A stretch of DNA of 64,000 nucleotides from assembly GCA_035771175.1 (NCBI GenBank), contig CM069593.1:31570741-31634740 (forward strand), given 5' to 3'. Positions within the stretch are counted from its first letter, which is position 1. Each line of letters opens with the position of its first letter. Under the pieces are notes generated by a model. The model did not search any database and was not told the DNA's origin. It saw only the letters and a list, made by a program, of their open reading frames with translations. This DNA is from Paratinospora sagittata. Taxonomy: Eukaryota; Streptophyta; Magnoliopsida; Ranunculales; Menispermaceae. This document shows positions 24,433 to 36,802 of this stretch, piece after piece. A program made the translations under genes and the position numbers.

Positions 24433-27400
24433 ATATTGGTATCAGAGCCTAAGTTTAAAATTCGTAAAAAGATAAAAGCTTTATGATATTATGAAGGATC
24501 AGAAGGCTGAAAGAAAAAGAACTGGATGTAATCCAGTGATAATAAACTATATAACTGATATATGGCTAGTAACTATCCAATAACAACGAAATGCACAGCT
24601 TATGAGCTTGTGGCAAAGTTGTAATGTGAGAAAGACAGAGGCTTGAATCATTGATAGCTCCAGATGTGGGTGCCAATGGTGTGAGTATTCTGTAAAAACA
24701 GACTGAAGTCAAACTAAAATAAATTAACTTTCAGGAAAAGAAACTTTCCTATCGTAACTGGCAGTCTGATAGTAGACGTAGTAAAGAATTTGTTACTCTG
24801 CTTGGAGACCATCTTAGAGAATGATTAAGTCTCTGCTAATGATAAAGCACGTTAGCTAAGTTTCAGCTAACTGATGATAAGAGATTATAGAAAATTGGGT
24901 TAAGTACTCTGAGCTAATGTAGGCATGAGATTAATTAAAGAAGCTGTTGTATAAGGGCTTCTATCATCATGCTGACATTGATTTAAGGCGTGAACAAGTT
25001 AAAATGTCATGACATGCCTAACCATAAAAACAAACATGAATTAGACTGGTATAGTTTATTTTTGGAATGATCACGATATTCTGAGAATGATAAGGATCTA
25101 GAATAAGTTTTGGGATCCTATACGGCAGGTTTGATAATTGTTGGGTTATAAATATAGGCGCAAGTTGTGAGGCAGCCTATAACTTTTTGGTTAGCCAAAG
25201 CTGTGGTGAAATTGTTAACCCCAGCAATAGTGAGATAGCTTGCACTGCCGTTAGAAGCCGAGTTATCAACACCAGTGTTAGGAAAAAGGAGAAATAAATA
25301 ATGTAAGAAAATGTTGGGGCAAGAATATGAAATTCAAGATAAGCGAAACATTGAGTAAGGTTGAGATTGTGGCAGTATTTGTGACTCTAATTTTTTTTAG
25401 TACCTAACCCAATGAGAATGGGAAAAAGGGAAGTGATGTTAACGAATTATGAAAACCAGAAGTGGTTTCCAGTTAGTCGATATGGAATGCCCCAATATGT
25501 TTTATCAATGTGACTCCACCAGATTGTAGAAAATACAAGACCAGATCCAAAGAGTAGTAAGACGGTGCTAACAAGTATGATCAACAATTTGTTATTGTGT
25601 ATATTCTGATGTATTGTTGGATCTACCTGGTCCTTTATCTCTGGTGATATGGTAGACAAATTGTATTATCTGTTGTTATAAAACTGCATCATTGATTGTG
25701 AGTATGCCTACAGGAGAAAGAATCTACCTTGATATGGTTAGCAAAGATTATGTGGAATAAATATGAGGGTCATCAAGTAATTATGGACTTTCGAATAAAA
25801 TTTTGGAAGTGGATGCTTTGTTGGGTATGATTGGCTGGTCACCTCTCATGCCAGGTGGACCGTCTCTCCGAAAAGAAGTAATATTCTGAATAAGTAGAAA
25901 ATTCTCATTTTGACTCTCGAGAAATTTATACCCTCAAAATTTTCTATCTAAGATAAGCTAGTTATTGACGAGGACATGGAGAATATGGCTAGTACAAAAC
26001 CATTTAGAGTAATGTAATAAGGCATGCAGTTGATTAACATTTCTGTGGTGAACTGGTATCTTGGAGTATTCTCTAATGAATTATTAAACTTGCCACCTGG
26101 ACAGGAGATTGATAGCATATAAACTGATGCCAATATAATATGTATCTCCATTCCTTCATAAAGAGTACCTGAGAAATTGTGAGAATTTAAGGTGTAGGTA
26201 AATGTGTTAATGAGCAAAAGATTTATGATCCTTGATATGCCACCTTGAAGAGCATTTGTAATAAGATGGAAAGAAGGTATAGTGAAATATGTTTAAGTAT
26301 GAATTATTGTTAACTGAGCAAGGTAACAACAACGAATGAATATCCTTTACCATGGATAGATGGTCGAATTCAATTAACTAAATAGTGTCAACTTTTCTTG
26401 AAGATCATTTTGATCTAGGCACCATCAGTTAAGACTTCGAGAAAATGATGTAATGCAGACTGTTGTAAGACAAGATATGGATATTATAAAAGTTTGGTAA
26501 CCTTGATTAATGTGTCAATCACGTTTATAGGATTGATGCAGTGGGTATATGAACCATATCTTGATTATCACATAGTCTTCGATGAGGATATATGAAATTA
26601 TCCCAAGAAAATGAGAGGAGCCTGAATAGCACCTCAGAATTATCTTGTAGTCACTAGGAGAGCACCGATTGATGAAGATGAGAATTTTTGAATCACGTGA
26701 CTAGTTTAAATAATATCTTTAAGGATGCTGGGCAGGTCAAAGTGATCATAGAACTATTAAAAACTGATTTAAATGATGGAAATCAAACGTTCTCTGGTAT
26801 TATTTGTATGTTATAGAAAGTGCGTGGAAAGATTCTTGAAGCTATCTGTTCCACTCACGAAACTAAATATGATGAATGTTATATAATGTGTGGACCGTTG
26901 TGCATGGGGAAGCTCTCACAGTATTAAATGTTATTACTATTTCCAGAACCTGGAAGTAATTGTGATTGATGAATATCACGTCCAGATCTGGGTTGTGCAT
27001 TGATACAAAAGGATAGGTTAATTATTTGTGTCTCCAGATATTTGGTAGTGCACGAGAATAACTATCCTGAGAGTGAATAACACTTTGTTGCTAGTTATGT
27101 TGAAATGATGAGAGTCTTGCCTCTATAATAAAAAGATCACATTATCTTCAGATTTTAAGAGTCTGAAGTAAGTATTTGAACGAAAAGAAACTGAATATGA
27201 GGTACTAAATGTGGCAAGAATTCCTGAAGGATTTGATTTTATATTGAATTATTATCCTGGGAAAGGCCAATATGTGGTTGAGGCATTGAGCAGGAAACAG
27301 GCTGAAACTGGAGTAGTATCGATCAGTTAGCCATAAATGGAGGTGGTTCGTGAGTGAGAGTTACAGTTATGAGTGTACTCTCTATTACTCCATGTGTTGA

Positions 27401-28385
27401 TATTTGTGCTCGGATGCATGTTCAGCTGATTGATACTCATAAGGATGAGACGAGTATGATATCAGTATGAAAGATTATGGAATTGGTAAGATGGATTGTA
27501 TTAATTAAAGATGGGATTCAAATGGTATCTTATGGGTTATGGGTAGAAATGATACCATTTGGATAACCATTAGTGGACTGATAAGTCTGCGTATTCTTCC
27601 AATGAACACCAGAATTCTATTGATAGACTGAGCAGATTGTATATGTGTGAGATATGGAGATTTGTGGGAGTACTCAGATATTTGTCATGTCGGATTAAGC
27701 TTGTGTCGAGATCTGATATATGATGCAGACTCAATTTGGTAATCATCTCCTTCTCAGTGTGATATTGTATTCTCAGACTGGCTGACAGACTGAGAGAGTG
27801 ACTTTGATGCTTGCAAGCATGCTCGGGTCTGGTATTTTGGTGGAAGTTGGAAGGAATATTTTATGTGTGTAAACGTATGTGTATAAATAGCTATTATAAT
27901 AGTAAAATGATGGCACTCTACAGGTTTTATAGTAAGCCTTATAGATCTCCAACTTGTTTGACTTGAAAGTATGGAGTTATTGTGATTGGTGCCAAATGAT
28001 AGTATTAAATGCACAGGGTTGGTATATAGGCCTTGAACTTTATTGTGGTTGACTCAATTTTGTTAAGGGTTTTACCACAGAAAGGCCAAATGAGATTTGG
28101 AATGAAAAGAAAGCTCACATTTGTTGGACCATTAGAGATCCTTGATGGGATAGGTCCATTGGCTTACCGATTTGCTCTACGGTCACAATTGATAAGTGTA
28201 TTGATATGATTCCATATATGTTATGGATATAACTCAACTCTAAGTTGGGGAGAAGACTATGTAGTAAGAAGAGCAAACATGGGAGCGGAGATATACAATG
28301 CGGGAGCAGTTTTCTGGGATTGAGTATCACTTGAGGAGTCCTCGAGTCTAAATTTCGAGGACGAAATTCCTTAAGTTGGGGAGAT
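24433..28385 (+). pseudogene. Decayed gypsy pol interior of the plus-strand element
   Basis: Recognisable scraps on plus include an RNase H-side segment near 26995-27310 (IQKDRL...SRYLVVHENNY, then YYPGKGQYVVEALSRKQ, matching the usual His-Glu-x-Asn-Tyr and Tyr-x-Pro-Gly-Lys-x-Asn-Val-Val-Ala-Asp-Ala-Leu-Ser-Arg pattern) and the integrase tail near 28060-28250. Stops interrupt every frame. The region is co-linear with the reverse complement of 15377-19693, so both descend from one autonomous ancestor. Confidence 0.7.
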
Positions 28386-29295
28386 TGTAACACCCCGTAA
28401 ATTTAATTAAATACATACGTTGACTACACGTATATCAAGATGTATAATACACGTATTTTATATGTAGGAGCTCAATATATGCTTGATAATACACGTATTT
28501 TATACGTAGGAGCTAAATATACGTGTGTATGATTAGGAAATAAATGTATTAAATGAAGATGATACATATGAGATCATCTTATATGGGTGCTTACAAGTTA
28601 AAAGTTGGAGTTGAATTATGTGGATTGAGTGTATAGAAGAAGAAGAGGAACAAAAATATTTACTGTTCATTTGCGGGTATTGTTCACCGAACAGTACCGT
28701 AAACAGTACGCAGAAGAGGAAAAAAAAGAAAATAAAATAAAACACTGTTCATAAGCGGGTACTATTCACAAAACAGTACCATAAACAGTACTTGCATGTA
28801 ATAAAAAAAAAAAACTAACGCAGTTGCATAAAGAGGCAGAGAGAAGAAGGAGAAGAAGAAAAAGGAAGAACGCGAGATTCGGGCGAAATCGGGACTCGCG
28901 GTAAGTGATTTTCACTCCCTTTCTTCGTGAAATTACTATTTAAGCTAGATGTAAACTTTCTAGCGGAGTAACTTTTACTGTGGGAGCCGTTTTACGGCGT
29001 TTTGACAAATTAGGGGTTTTGACCCAATGTACATAAAAATCCGCTAGAAAGGGTGAACAACACTTCTTATACGGTCGGGACTCCGAATATGTGGTTATAT
29101 TCTATTTTAGGAGTTTTGGAGACCGTTTGACAATTTTAATACAATTTACATGTTTCGAATTAATAGTGATGAATAGTGACGTGAATAGTGAACAGTGAAC
29201 AGTGAACAGTGTATTATATACTGTATATGGGTATGTACAGTGTATAGTACGCTGTGCCGGCCATGACGTCAGCCTACGTCAGGGGCGTCGTGACG
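28386..29295 (+). repeat. 3' LTR with an internal deletion of about 1.4 kb
   Basis: Follows GTTGGGGAGAT (polypurine setting). It matches the 5' LTR from its start to the AACAGTG repeat run near 29210, then jumps to the TATTATATACTGTATATGGG segment that sits at about 24349 in the 5' LTR. The break lies in the short AACAGTG repeats. Confidence 0.88.
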
Positions 29296-29386
29296 GCGCG
29301 CTTCTCCCTTAGGAGCACACTTCTCACTGTTTCAACTTGAAAATTTCATTCTAAGTGTTATTCCAATTGTCCAATTATGGTCTTAG

Positions 29387-31784
29387 TATAACACCCTGTG
29401 CTTTTTATTATACACCTACGTTGACGGATACGTATATGTACGTGTATACATACGTAAGAGTTAAACGTATATGTGTATAAGCATACATAAATTAAGTATA
29501 TTGTATTATTAAATATCATACTATCATTAGATTATAAGATGATATAAATGACCTTAATATTATAAAATATTATAAACTATTATAAGATATTATAAGAATA
29601 TCTTATCTCCCTCATTCTCTTACTTATCTCATCCTCTCATCTCTCTCAAACGTGAAACATAAAAAATAAAAAAAAAAGAAGAAGAAACAGAGAAGGGAGA
29701 AACGAAAGAGATAAGGAAAAGAAAAAGAGGGGGAGAACGCACAATCTTCACAGAATCAGGACCTATGGTAACTATTTTCACTCTAGTTCTTCGTGAAATC
29801 AATATCTAAGCTAGATGCAACATTTCTTTTGGCGTAATTTTTGTTATGGGAGTCATTTTACGGAGTTTCTAAAAATTGGGGTTTCGACCCAACTCGAATG
29901 AAAATCCTCTAGGAAGGTTGAAAAACACTTCTTAGGTTGTAGGAACCTTAAATATAAGGTTAGATTGAATTTATTTGTTAGTTTGAAATTTTTATAAATA
30001 TTGGAAGTTGATTTACTACTTGAAACCTTAGATTTGATATTGGAGACATTTGGAACTCCACTAAAACACGATGAAACTCCGGTTTGAGACTATAGAAAGA
30101 TAGATCTACTAATCCAGACATTTTGATGTAAATATCATGATTTTTGGATATGATTTGATATTTTTAGTAACTAAATATATGATTTTGGTGAGTAAAATTG
30201 ACTTGGGATGCCTCCGCGAGCATGTAAAATCTCAGTGAAATACCTGTTGAGGGTAGTAGAATGATAGAATGACTGATTTTACACGTGTCAATGTGAACAG
30301 AATAATTATAGGAATGTTTTATATTTTTAATAAAACTGATATATGTTTCTATGTGCTTATGTGAGTACTTTGGTGTTGAAATCTAGCTTAAATGATGCAT
30401 TTTCATGGAAAAATAACTCCATTTCAGTTGTTGAACCAGCTGAGAAATTTGAGTGTTAATAATGGTGTTTTGGTGAGTTTAAATGGTGTTTAGTTGATTT
30501 TCATGATGATCTATGGCTTGAATTACCTAATTGCAGTGTTTGAATTTAGAGATTAAGTGCATGGATAAATGTTCTTGAGGAAGTAATTATAATGGACATT
30601 TGATGATGCAAGTAACCTTGATGCTTATTGTTGCTGGATTTAAAGTGTATATTGTCTTAGAAACCTCGTGTAACCACTGTGAGTGTAGTTTTCTTGATTT
30701 GGTTCTTGTATGACATTGTATATATATATATAATGTTTGATTGTATGCATGTTATATTTATATGTAATGCATTAAGTTTTTATTGATCATGCAAATTAAT
30801 TTTTAGCATTTGGAGCTTATGATAATGTCATTTCGTTAGGGATTAGACCCGGATGAGGTTTTGCGAAACCTTATTGTCAGTAGGTCTGTCATAACAAGGG
30901 TTGCGATCCTTGAAATAACTGTGAATTGGGTAATGAGAGATTGTGGCTACCTTATAACGGTTATACAAGGGTTAGACCCGCTCTCTTGCCTTGAAGGAGG
31001 GAAATGGTAAATTTTTGATGAAACTGTACACTGGTTTATTGAATGAGCATAAACTGTATATTGTGTGCATGTATGTTATTTTGATGAATGTTGCATGTGT
31101 GCTTTTGAAATATTTTAATTTAAACGATTTGATATGCCATGTTTTTCTAAATGCATGCAATTGCCATGTCAAGAGCTATATTCACTGAGTTGTTGTTTGC
31201 TCACCCCATTTCCTTCACCATTTCAGGTACAGAATCAAAAGGGATAGGAAAATTTTTAGAGTGATCAGCACGTGACTAGGACATAACATTTGTTGATGTA
31301 CGTATGCTTTGGAGGAAGTGGTTACTTATTTTATTTATTTTGATATGTATAAACTTATCACACATATTATATATGTATTACCATCTAGAGGGGTTATTTT
31401 GAAAAAATGAGATATCAATGGTTATTTTGGATTGTTAAGATATTTGGCGATGACATATATACTTGGACAATGAAATGTTTGATTAATGAATGACAATGGT
31501 GGTATTTTGGATTATGGTATACATGGATGGAATGGTTATATATGATGATTGAATGGTTGACATTGTGAATGATTATATATATACATATGATTTGATTTGT
31601 GGTATATCAGGTTTTGTGAAATGTCCATTTTATGGAGAAATGCCGCCGAAATTTTTAAGAAATTTAGAAAGAATTGTGAGACTATGTGAAGGCTGACAGT
31701 ATATTATCTACTATATACTGGTATGTACAATGTATAGTATATTGTGCCGGTCAGACGTCAGGCTATGTCAGGGACGTCATGACA
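29387..31784 (+). mobile_element. Solo LTR of the TGTAACACCC...TGACA group
   Basis: Starts TATAACACCCTGTG and ends GACGTCATGACA, about 2.4 kb, with the same internal order as the LTR at 22120 (a CAGGACCTATGGTAA block near 29757, GGTTAGACCCGCTCTCTTGCC near 30970, CTCACCCCATTTCC...TTTCAGGTAC near 31201). The flanking 5-mers are CTTAG and CTTCG, a duplication with one mismatch. It is older than its neighbours. Confidence 0.75.
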
Positions 31785-31906
31785 CTTCGGGTATTAATAA
31801 CCTATAATACACACACTTACACTATTCTAAGATCGTACACACATGTATATGGTTATAAATAAGACTGACAATATGTAGAAGTCAACTATTATGCTTGATT
31901 GTAATG

Positions 31907-32440
31907 TACGGGGTGTTACAAAGTAGCCACATGATTTTTGATTGATTTTCCTTAAAAAACCTTTTAAGTGTTCGATTTTCAATTTTCTCCGTGTTCGATT
32001 TCTCGATTACATGATTCTTCTTTTTATTGCTCATGATCAATAACATATTTTCATGATAAATGTTTTAAATGATCATATTGTACGGGGTGTTACAAAGTAG
32101 CCACATGATTTTTGATCGATTTTCCTTAAAAAACCTTTTAAGTGTTCGATTTTCAATTTTCTCCGTGTTCGGTTTCTCGATTACATGATTCTTCTTTTTA
32201 TTGCTTTCGATCATGATCAATAACATATTTTCATGATAAATGTTTTAAATGATCATATTGTATGGGGTGTTACAAAGTAGCCACATGATTTTTGATCAAT
32301 TTTCCTTAAAAAACCTTTTAAGTGTTCGATTTTCAATTTTCTCCGTGTTCAGTTTCTCGATTACATGATTCTTCTTTTTTATTGCTTTCGATCATGATCA
32401 ATAACATATTTTCATGATAAATGTTTTAAATGATCATATT
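31907..32440. repeat. Three-copy tandem repeat of about 174-180 bp that includes an LTR terminus
   Basis: Units begin at 31907, 32081 and 32261 with TACGGGGTGTTACAAAGTAG (third copy TATGGGG) and end with AAATGATCATATTG. Copies are nearly identical. Each starts with the 15-base end of the host LTR, followed by non-LTR sequence. Confidence 0.93.
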
Positions 32441-33545
32441 GCATGATTGCTGGCCCCGTTAAATGTCCAAAAAGGGGGGGGGGTGAATTGGACAAATTGC
32501 AAGTTATACCTTTCAATAACAAACACAAAGAAAATAACAAAAAATAACAATGATGAACAAAAGAACACAAAGAATTTATAGTTGTTCAACTCCTACCTAC
32601 CTCCACTACCTAATCTCCTCGATTAGGTTTTTCTCAAACTCTACTAACTAATCCTCTTAACAGGTGAGGATTAAACCGTTACAGATTTTTCAACTTCCCG
32701 GGTGTGAGAACAATCATTACACAGTGAGCTAAACCAAGTTCTAGTGACTCCCTGTTACTACGCAATAATCAATACATATTTGAAGTGTTGATTCCCTTAC
32801 TCAAAGTCAAAGTAACTAACTTATAGAGCAAATGAACCTCAGATGAATCTGTTAAGCGAATGGATAGAGTTTAAGCTCGGCTGACAATGAGGTTGTTTTT
32901 CTTGCCTTCGTTGGATTTTCAGAGATTTTAAAATCACAAGCGATAAATCCAAAAAGCTTTTGAATCGAAATATGTAACAATAATTCTATTATCTTTTCAA
33001 AGATAAAAATCGACCAAATTTCAAAGAGTTTTGAGCGTAGATTTCAAGTGTTGTATATTTTTTAGCAACGACTTTAAGTTGCATATATATAGAATGTGCT
33101 AGGGTTTCAATCTCCAAAAAACCCTAAAACTTTAATTTGAATTTCTAATGCAACGGATAAGTTTATTCACTTAAATGGAGTTAACAAAGACTTTGAAAAT
33201 TTCTATCAAAATAACGTTTACATAAAAACAGCAAAGTCTCAAAAAGTTGATAGTTCGTAAAGGTGAGACAACTGCTTATGAGTGTCCTATAGCTCTTACA
33301 ACGTCTTGCAAAGTTAATGTCTAAAAGACTCAACTTTCTTTTGAGCATCCTGAAGTAACAGTAACATCTTGAAGGAATGTCAACCCGAAAGTGAGTTGAA
33401 CTCAGTCAGTTCAGGAAAAATGCTACTCTACTTGAGCGTCCTATTGGAACTTGCTCCTAAATTTTCTAAACATTGTGAGTGTCTTGTAGTGATAGGAGCG
33501 TCCTACAATGTAGAACGTTGTGAGCGTCCTGCTTGACACTAATAA
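32441..33545 (-). repeat. LTR-like block, possibly SIRE/Maximus-type copia LTR (minus)
   Basis: On minus it ends with a run of C after CAATTCACC, then TTTTTGGAC, resembling the AATTCACCCCCC end seen in SIRE-type LTRs. Its other end is packed with AGGACGCTC motifs. It sits between the tandem repeat and the broken MULE, which stops where this block starts. No target duplication was found and boundaries are approximate. No ORF is credible. Confidence 0.45.
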
Positions 33546-33589
33546 AAACTCAACTGTTTTTCCATTTTGAACTCCACTAATCCCTGTCC

Positions 33590-34949
33590 CAATGAACTAC
33601 TCTTCAATTCTACTTGTGTTCCCAGATTTATTTCTAAAAGCACATCTTTCCACTTACGAAACATCGAATATGATGTCTCCCAGTCACCAAAAATTTTCAC
33701 AAAAGCTTTTCTTTTGGCCTGCCATAACCTTTTGCAGTGAACGTCATATCCAAATCTATTTTTCACCATCTGGTGCAAAGTAGCTACAAAAGTGGTTGGC
33801 TCCTGATGAACCACATTGAACACCGTTGCACGTATCAAGTTAGAATCGAGCTAGGGATGATCTTGTGATAATCTTTTATAAACACATGTCTGAGTTGCAT
33901 GGTACTTAGTAACTTCAAAAAGACCATGCCACTTGCGTTTGCATGCACGTAACATTCATTTGGAACCATCACTTGCTTGCTTGTAACGCACAACCCAAGA
34001 TTTCCTATCAGAGTCAATAACTACAAATTCTTGGTGGTGCTCAATACAATATCATTTCACTGTGTGTTGTAAGTCATCTTTAGAATTAAACCTTAGTCTT
34101 TTATACAATTTACTAGTGTTGTTTTGACTAGCCCCACTCTGCACCAAATGCTCATCAATTGTTACATTAACTGCATTGAAGTCTATATTGTAGTACATCG
34201 GAGTTGGTACCTCATACCCTGACATGGTTTCTACTCTTGTTCTTGGCTTCATAACAAGTGGATCTCCATCAATCATGTCATCAAATGAACCAGGTGGATC
34301 ATAAGAAGCATCATGTGCCTCCAGCACTAGGGCATCATCCTCTTCATTCTCATCATCTGTGCCGAGTTCGTCCGTATCATTCTCGTTTGAAGGCTCAAAT
34401 GGTTGAGATTGAGTGAAAACATTAGGTATAGTGCCACCACCAACCATTTTATCTCTTACATCACCATCTCATAGCATATCATGCCTCATCCTTATTGTGA
34501 TATATTGGTTGGCTGTGATCACTCTGCAAGGCTGGTTGTAAACTATGATTTTCATTCGCGGTAATATGCTGAACAACCAAGTACATCTCTATGGTATTAG
34601 GAGGTGGAAATTGAGACACAACTTGCCACATGAATTGTATGCTCTGATCATTGAAAATTGGTAAGGGCTTGAAGAAATAAGTTTCACTTCCTAAGAAAAA
34701 TGGGTAGCTATCCATCATACTTAACCGTAATGATCGATGGTCTATTGAAAGTGTCTCTCGTATAACATCTTCCAATTCGTTAATATTTGCTCCCCTTTTT
34801 ACTATAATACTAGTAGAAGGCCCACAACTATAATCAACTTCGTTAGGTTCGTGTACCATTTCTCCATTCATGTAACATATGATGGAGATGATTCTGTCAT
34901 CCATAATGTACCCTAAACATCCAGAAAATATGAAATTTAACAATAACAA
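33590..34949 (-). pseudogene. MULE (Mutator-like) transposase, N-terminal half, broken
   Basis: On minus, from 34949: an N-terminal region with a single transmembrane-like stretch, an acidic linker (DTDELGTDDENEEDDALVLE), then a MuDR-type N-terminal DNA-binding region spread over frames. That region includes LRFNSKDDLQHTVK, QEFVVIDSDRKSWVVRYKQ, ACKRKWHG, YHATQTC, then VKNRFGYDVHCKRLWQAKRK and IFGDWETSYSMFRKW. Breaks: a frameshift near 34450-34480, stops near 34050 and within 33840-34020. The DDE catalytic core is absent; the sequence leaves MULE homology near 33590. The role would be transposition, but this copy cannot encode a transposase. Confidence 0.75.
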
Positions 34950-36220
34950 CTAAGGTAGCATTTGATGACTCTACTTTACTTCTATTTCAAAACCAACCTC
35001 TAATTGCAGTAAAGGTTTAAGCTTACTAAAATGAGCAAAGGTTTTTGCTTACTCTTGTAGAGGTGTTATACCTCAACTTAAATTAGAGGTTGAAAAAATT
35101 GAAAAAATTATCTAGACAATGAACCAATTAAAAAATTATACTTCTGCTTTTTTAGAAGTTGCAAATAGAGTTACCAAACTCCACTTAAGATAGAACCAAT
35201 TAAAATAATTGAGAAATAACAAATTAACAAAGATGCTTCATAAATTTCAATCTTGGAACAATTAAAAAATTGGAATAAGGTTTTAATAAATATGATGATC
35301 TCAATAAGTGGGAAATCAAAATTTGTGGTTCAAGCATATACTGTTAATCACAACATATAGCTCAACTACCACTACCAAATACAACAACAAAGATTAAATA
35401 AAGATATTTAAAATTAACAAAAACCTAGAAAAATGGTCACTAATCTACTTTTCAAGTAAAAAAAACATGTAGCTCCATTACCAAAACCAAACACAACAAC
35501 AATAAAGATTAAATTAAGATCTTTAAAATTAATGAAAACCTAAAAAAATTAGTCAAAAACAACATCAACATTAATTAAATAAGGATTAAGAAAAATCAAC
35601 ATAACCCTAAAAAAATCATTTACATTCAACTAAAAACGAGTTTGAATAGAATCAAACAGAAGATGTTGAATGACGGAGAGAGATGAGAAGATGCTGGAGA
35701 GAGAAACGATATCGAAGAGAGAGTCGAGGGGAGGGGTTCATGGGAGAGAGAGGGGGATTGCATTTTTTTTTAATTGTTGCGGAGGGCTTTTTTTACCCAT
35801 CACGAAATGGCTCAAGGGTTAAAAAACCCTTGCGTGATTTCATTTGAATAATTTTTTTTTTCAGTGAAGAAGCGCCATCTACTGAAATATGAAAATTGCG
35901 CAAGGGTTAAAAACCCTTGCACAATTTCGTTTAACCCCTGTGTGTGTGTGTTTTTTTTTTGTGCATTGCAGCTTTTTTTAACCAAGTGTCGCTTCTTCAA
36001 AAGACGACATCAAACTTTTTTGTTTTTTATTTTTAAAAAAGGAACGACGCTTCTTCATTCAATATAAGAAAAAAATAACATTGTAGGCAAGTTTTGGACA
36101 GATTGGTGTCGACGTGGCGTCAAAGTGTCTAAAACTTATCTAAATATAAATATAATATTTTTTAATGCCTATTTTTAGATATAAGAAAAAAAAATTATGC
36201 CTACAATTGTAAAAAATCCC
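34950..36220 (-). mobile_element. 5' terminal part of the MULE, with candidate TIR at 36220
   Basis: No ORF. 34950-35640 is AT-rich with several AACAACAA-type stretches, and 35640-35760 is GA-rich. The outer end on minus reads GGGATTTTTTACAATTGTAGG then CATAA, a plausible Mutator-type terminus. A TGTAGGCA copy also occurs near 36082 in inverted relation. The far end of the MULE is lost, so no TIR pair or 9-bp duplication can be shown. Confidence 0.45.
35804..35929. repeat. Two strong hairpins built from one GCAAGGGTT module
   Basis: Hairpin 1 spans 35804-35841 (GAAATGGCTCAAGGGTT and AACCCTTGCGTGATTTC). Hairpin 2 spans 35891-35929 (GAAAATTGCGCAAGGGTT and AACCCTTGCACAATTTCG). Between and beyond them are GAAGAAGCG (35872) and CGCTTCTTC (near 35991 and 36047). 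Palindrome-rich subterminal DNA is known in CACTA and MULE elements. Confidence 0.8.
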
Positions 36221-36457
36221 ATCCATGAATTCAAAAGAGTTACTCACGTGGTAGTATTTCCCACAACCAATACGCGACATACATACATCTGACAAACACG
36301 GCACATTTTCTCATAACCAGGTTTCCTTCCAGATAACACAAACGCCATTTCTTATCCTCCTTCCAGCTCCAAATCCTACAACACTCGCTCCTTTCTACAG
36401 CATTCAAAATCTGTAATATTCGACTCTCGGAATCCCTAATTTCGCAAAAGAAAGAAA
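36221..36457 (+). promoter_or_regulatory. Promoter and 5' UTR region of the PSRP2 gene
   Basis: Only about 237 bases separate the MULE end from the ATG. A perfect CACGTG (G-box) lies at 36245-36250 and a GGATAAG (I-box core, reverse) at 36351-36357; both are frequent in light-regulated genes for plastid proteins. No clear TATA box. The transcription start cannot be placed. Confidence 0.5.
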
Positions 36458-36802
36458 ATGGCCGCAACAATATCATCTTCGATTCCATTCAATCTCCTCC
36501 AACAACAACCCCCAAGATCCTTCAAAATCCAAGCTCATCAATCCTCCAAACACTCCCTTGAGCTTCCCAAACCAGCTTCCATTCTTAATTCTCGTCATCG
36601 CTTCTCTGTTTCTCCTTTGTTCTTGAAGAACCCTAGAGAAAGGAGAAGAGTACTTGCTGTCGCCGAAGAGACTTCTGTATCCACTCAAGATCCCTCGTTG
36701 GAGTCCGCGAGGAAATTGTACGTCGGCAACATTCCCAGAACCGTTGATAATTCGGAACTTAAACGGATTTTCGATGAGCACGGAGCCGTTGAGAAATCTG
36801 AG
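36458..36802 (+). CDS. PSRP2: PSRP2 exon 1: transit peptide and start of RRM1
   Basis: 115 codons from the first ATG of the frame to the donor at 36803 (GTATTAAG). Reading past the donor gives a few residues and a stop at 36844, so the splice is needed. Ends at residue 115 in the middle of RRM1. Confidence 0.93.

Noticed and set aside
31907..32440. CRISPR-like array
   Set aside because: Three directly adjacent 174-180 bp units without spacers in plant DNA are an ordinary tandem repeat.
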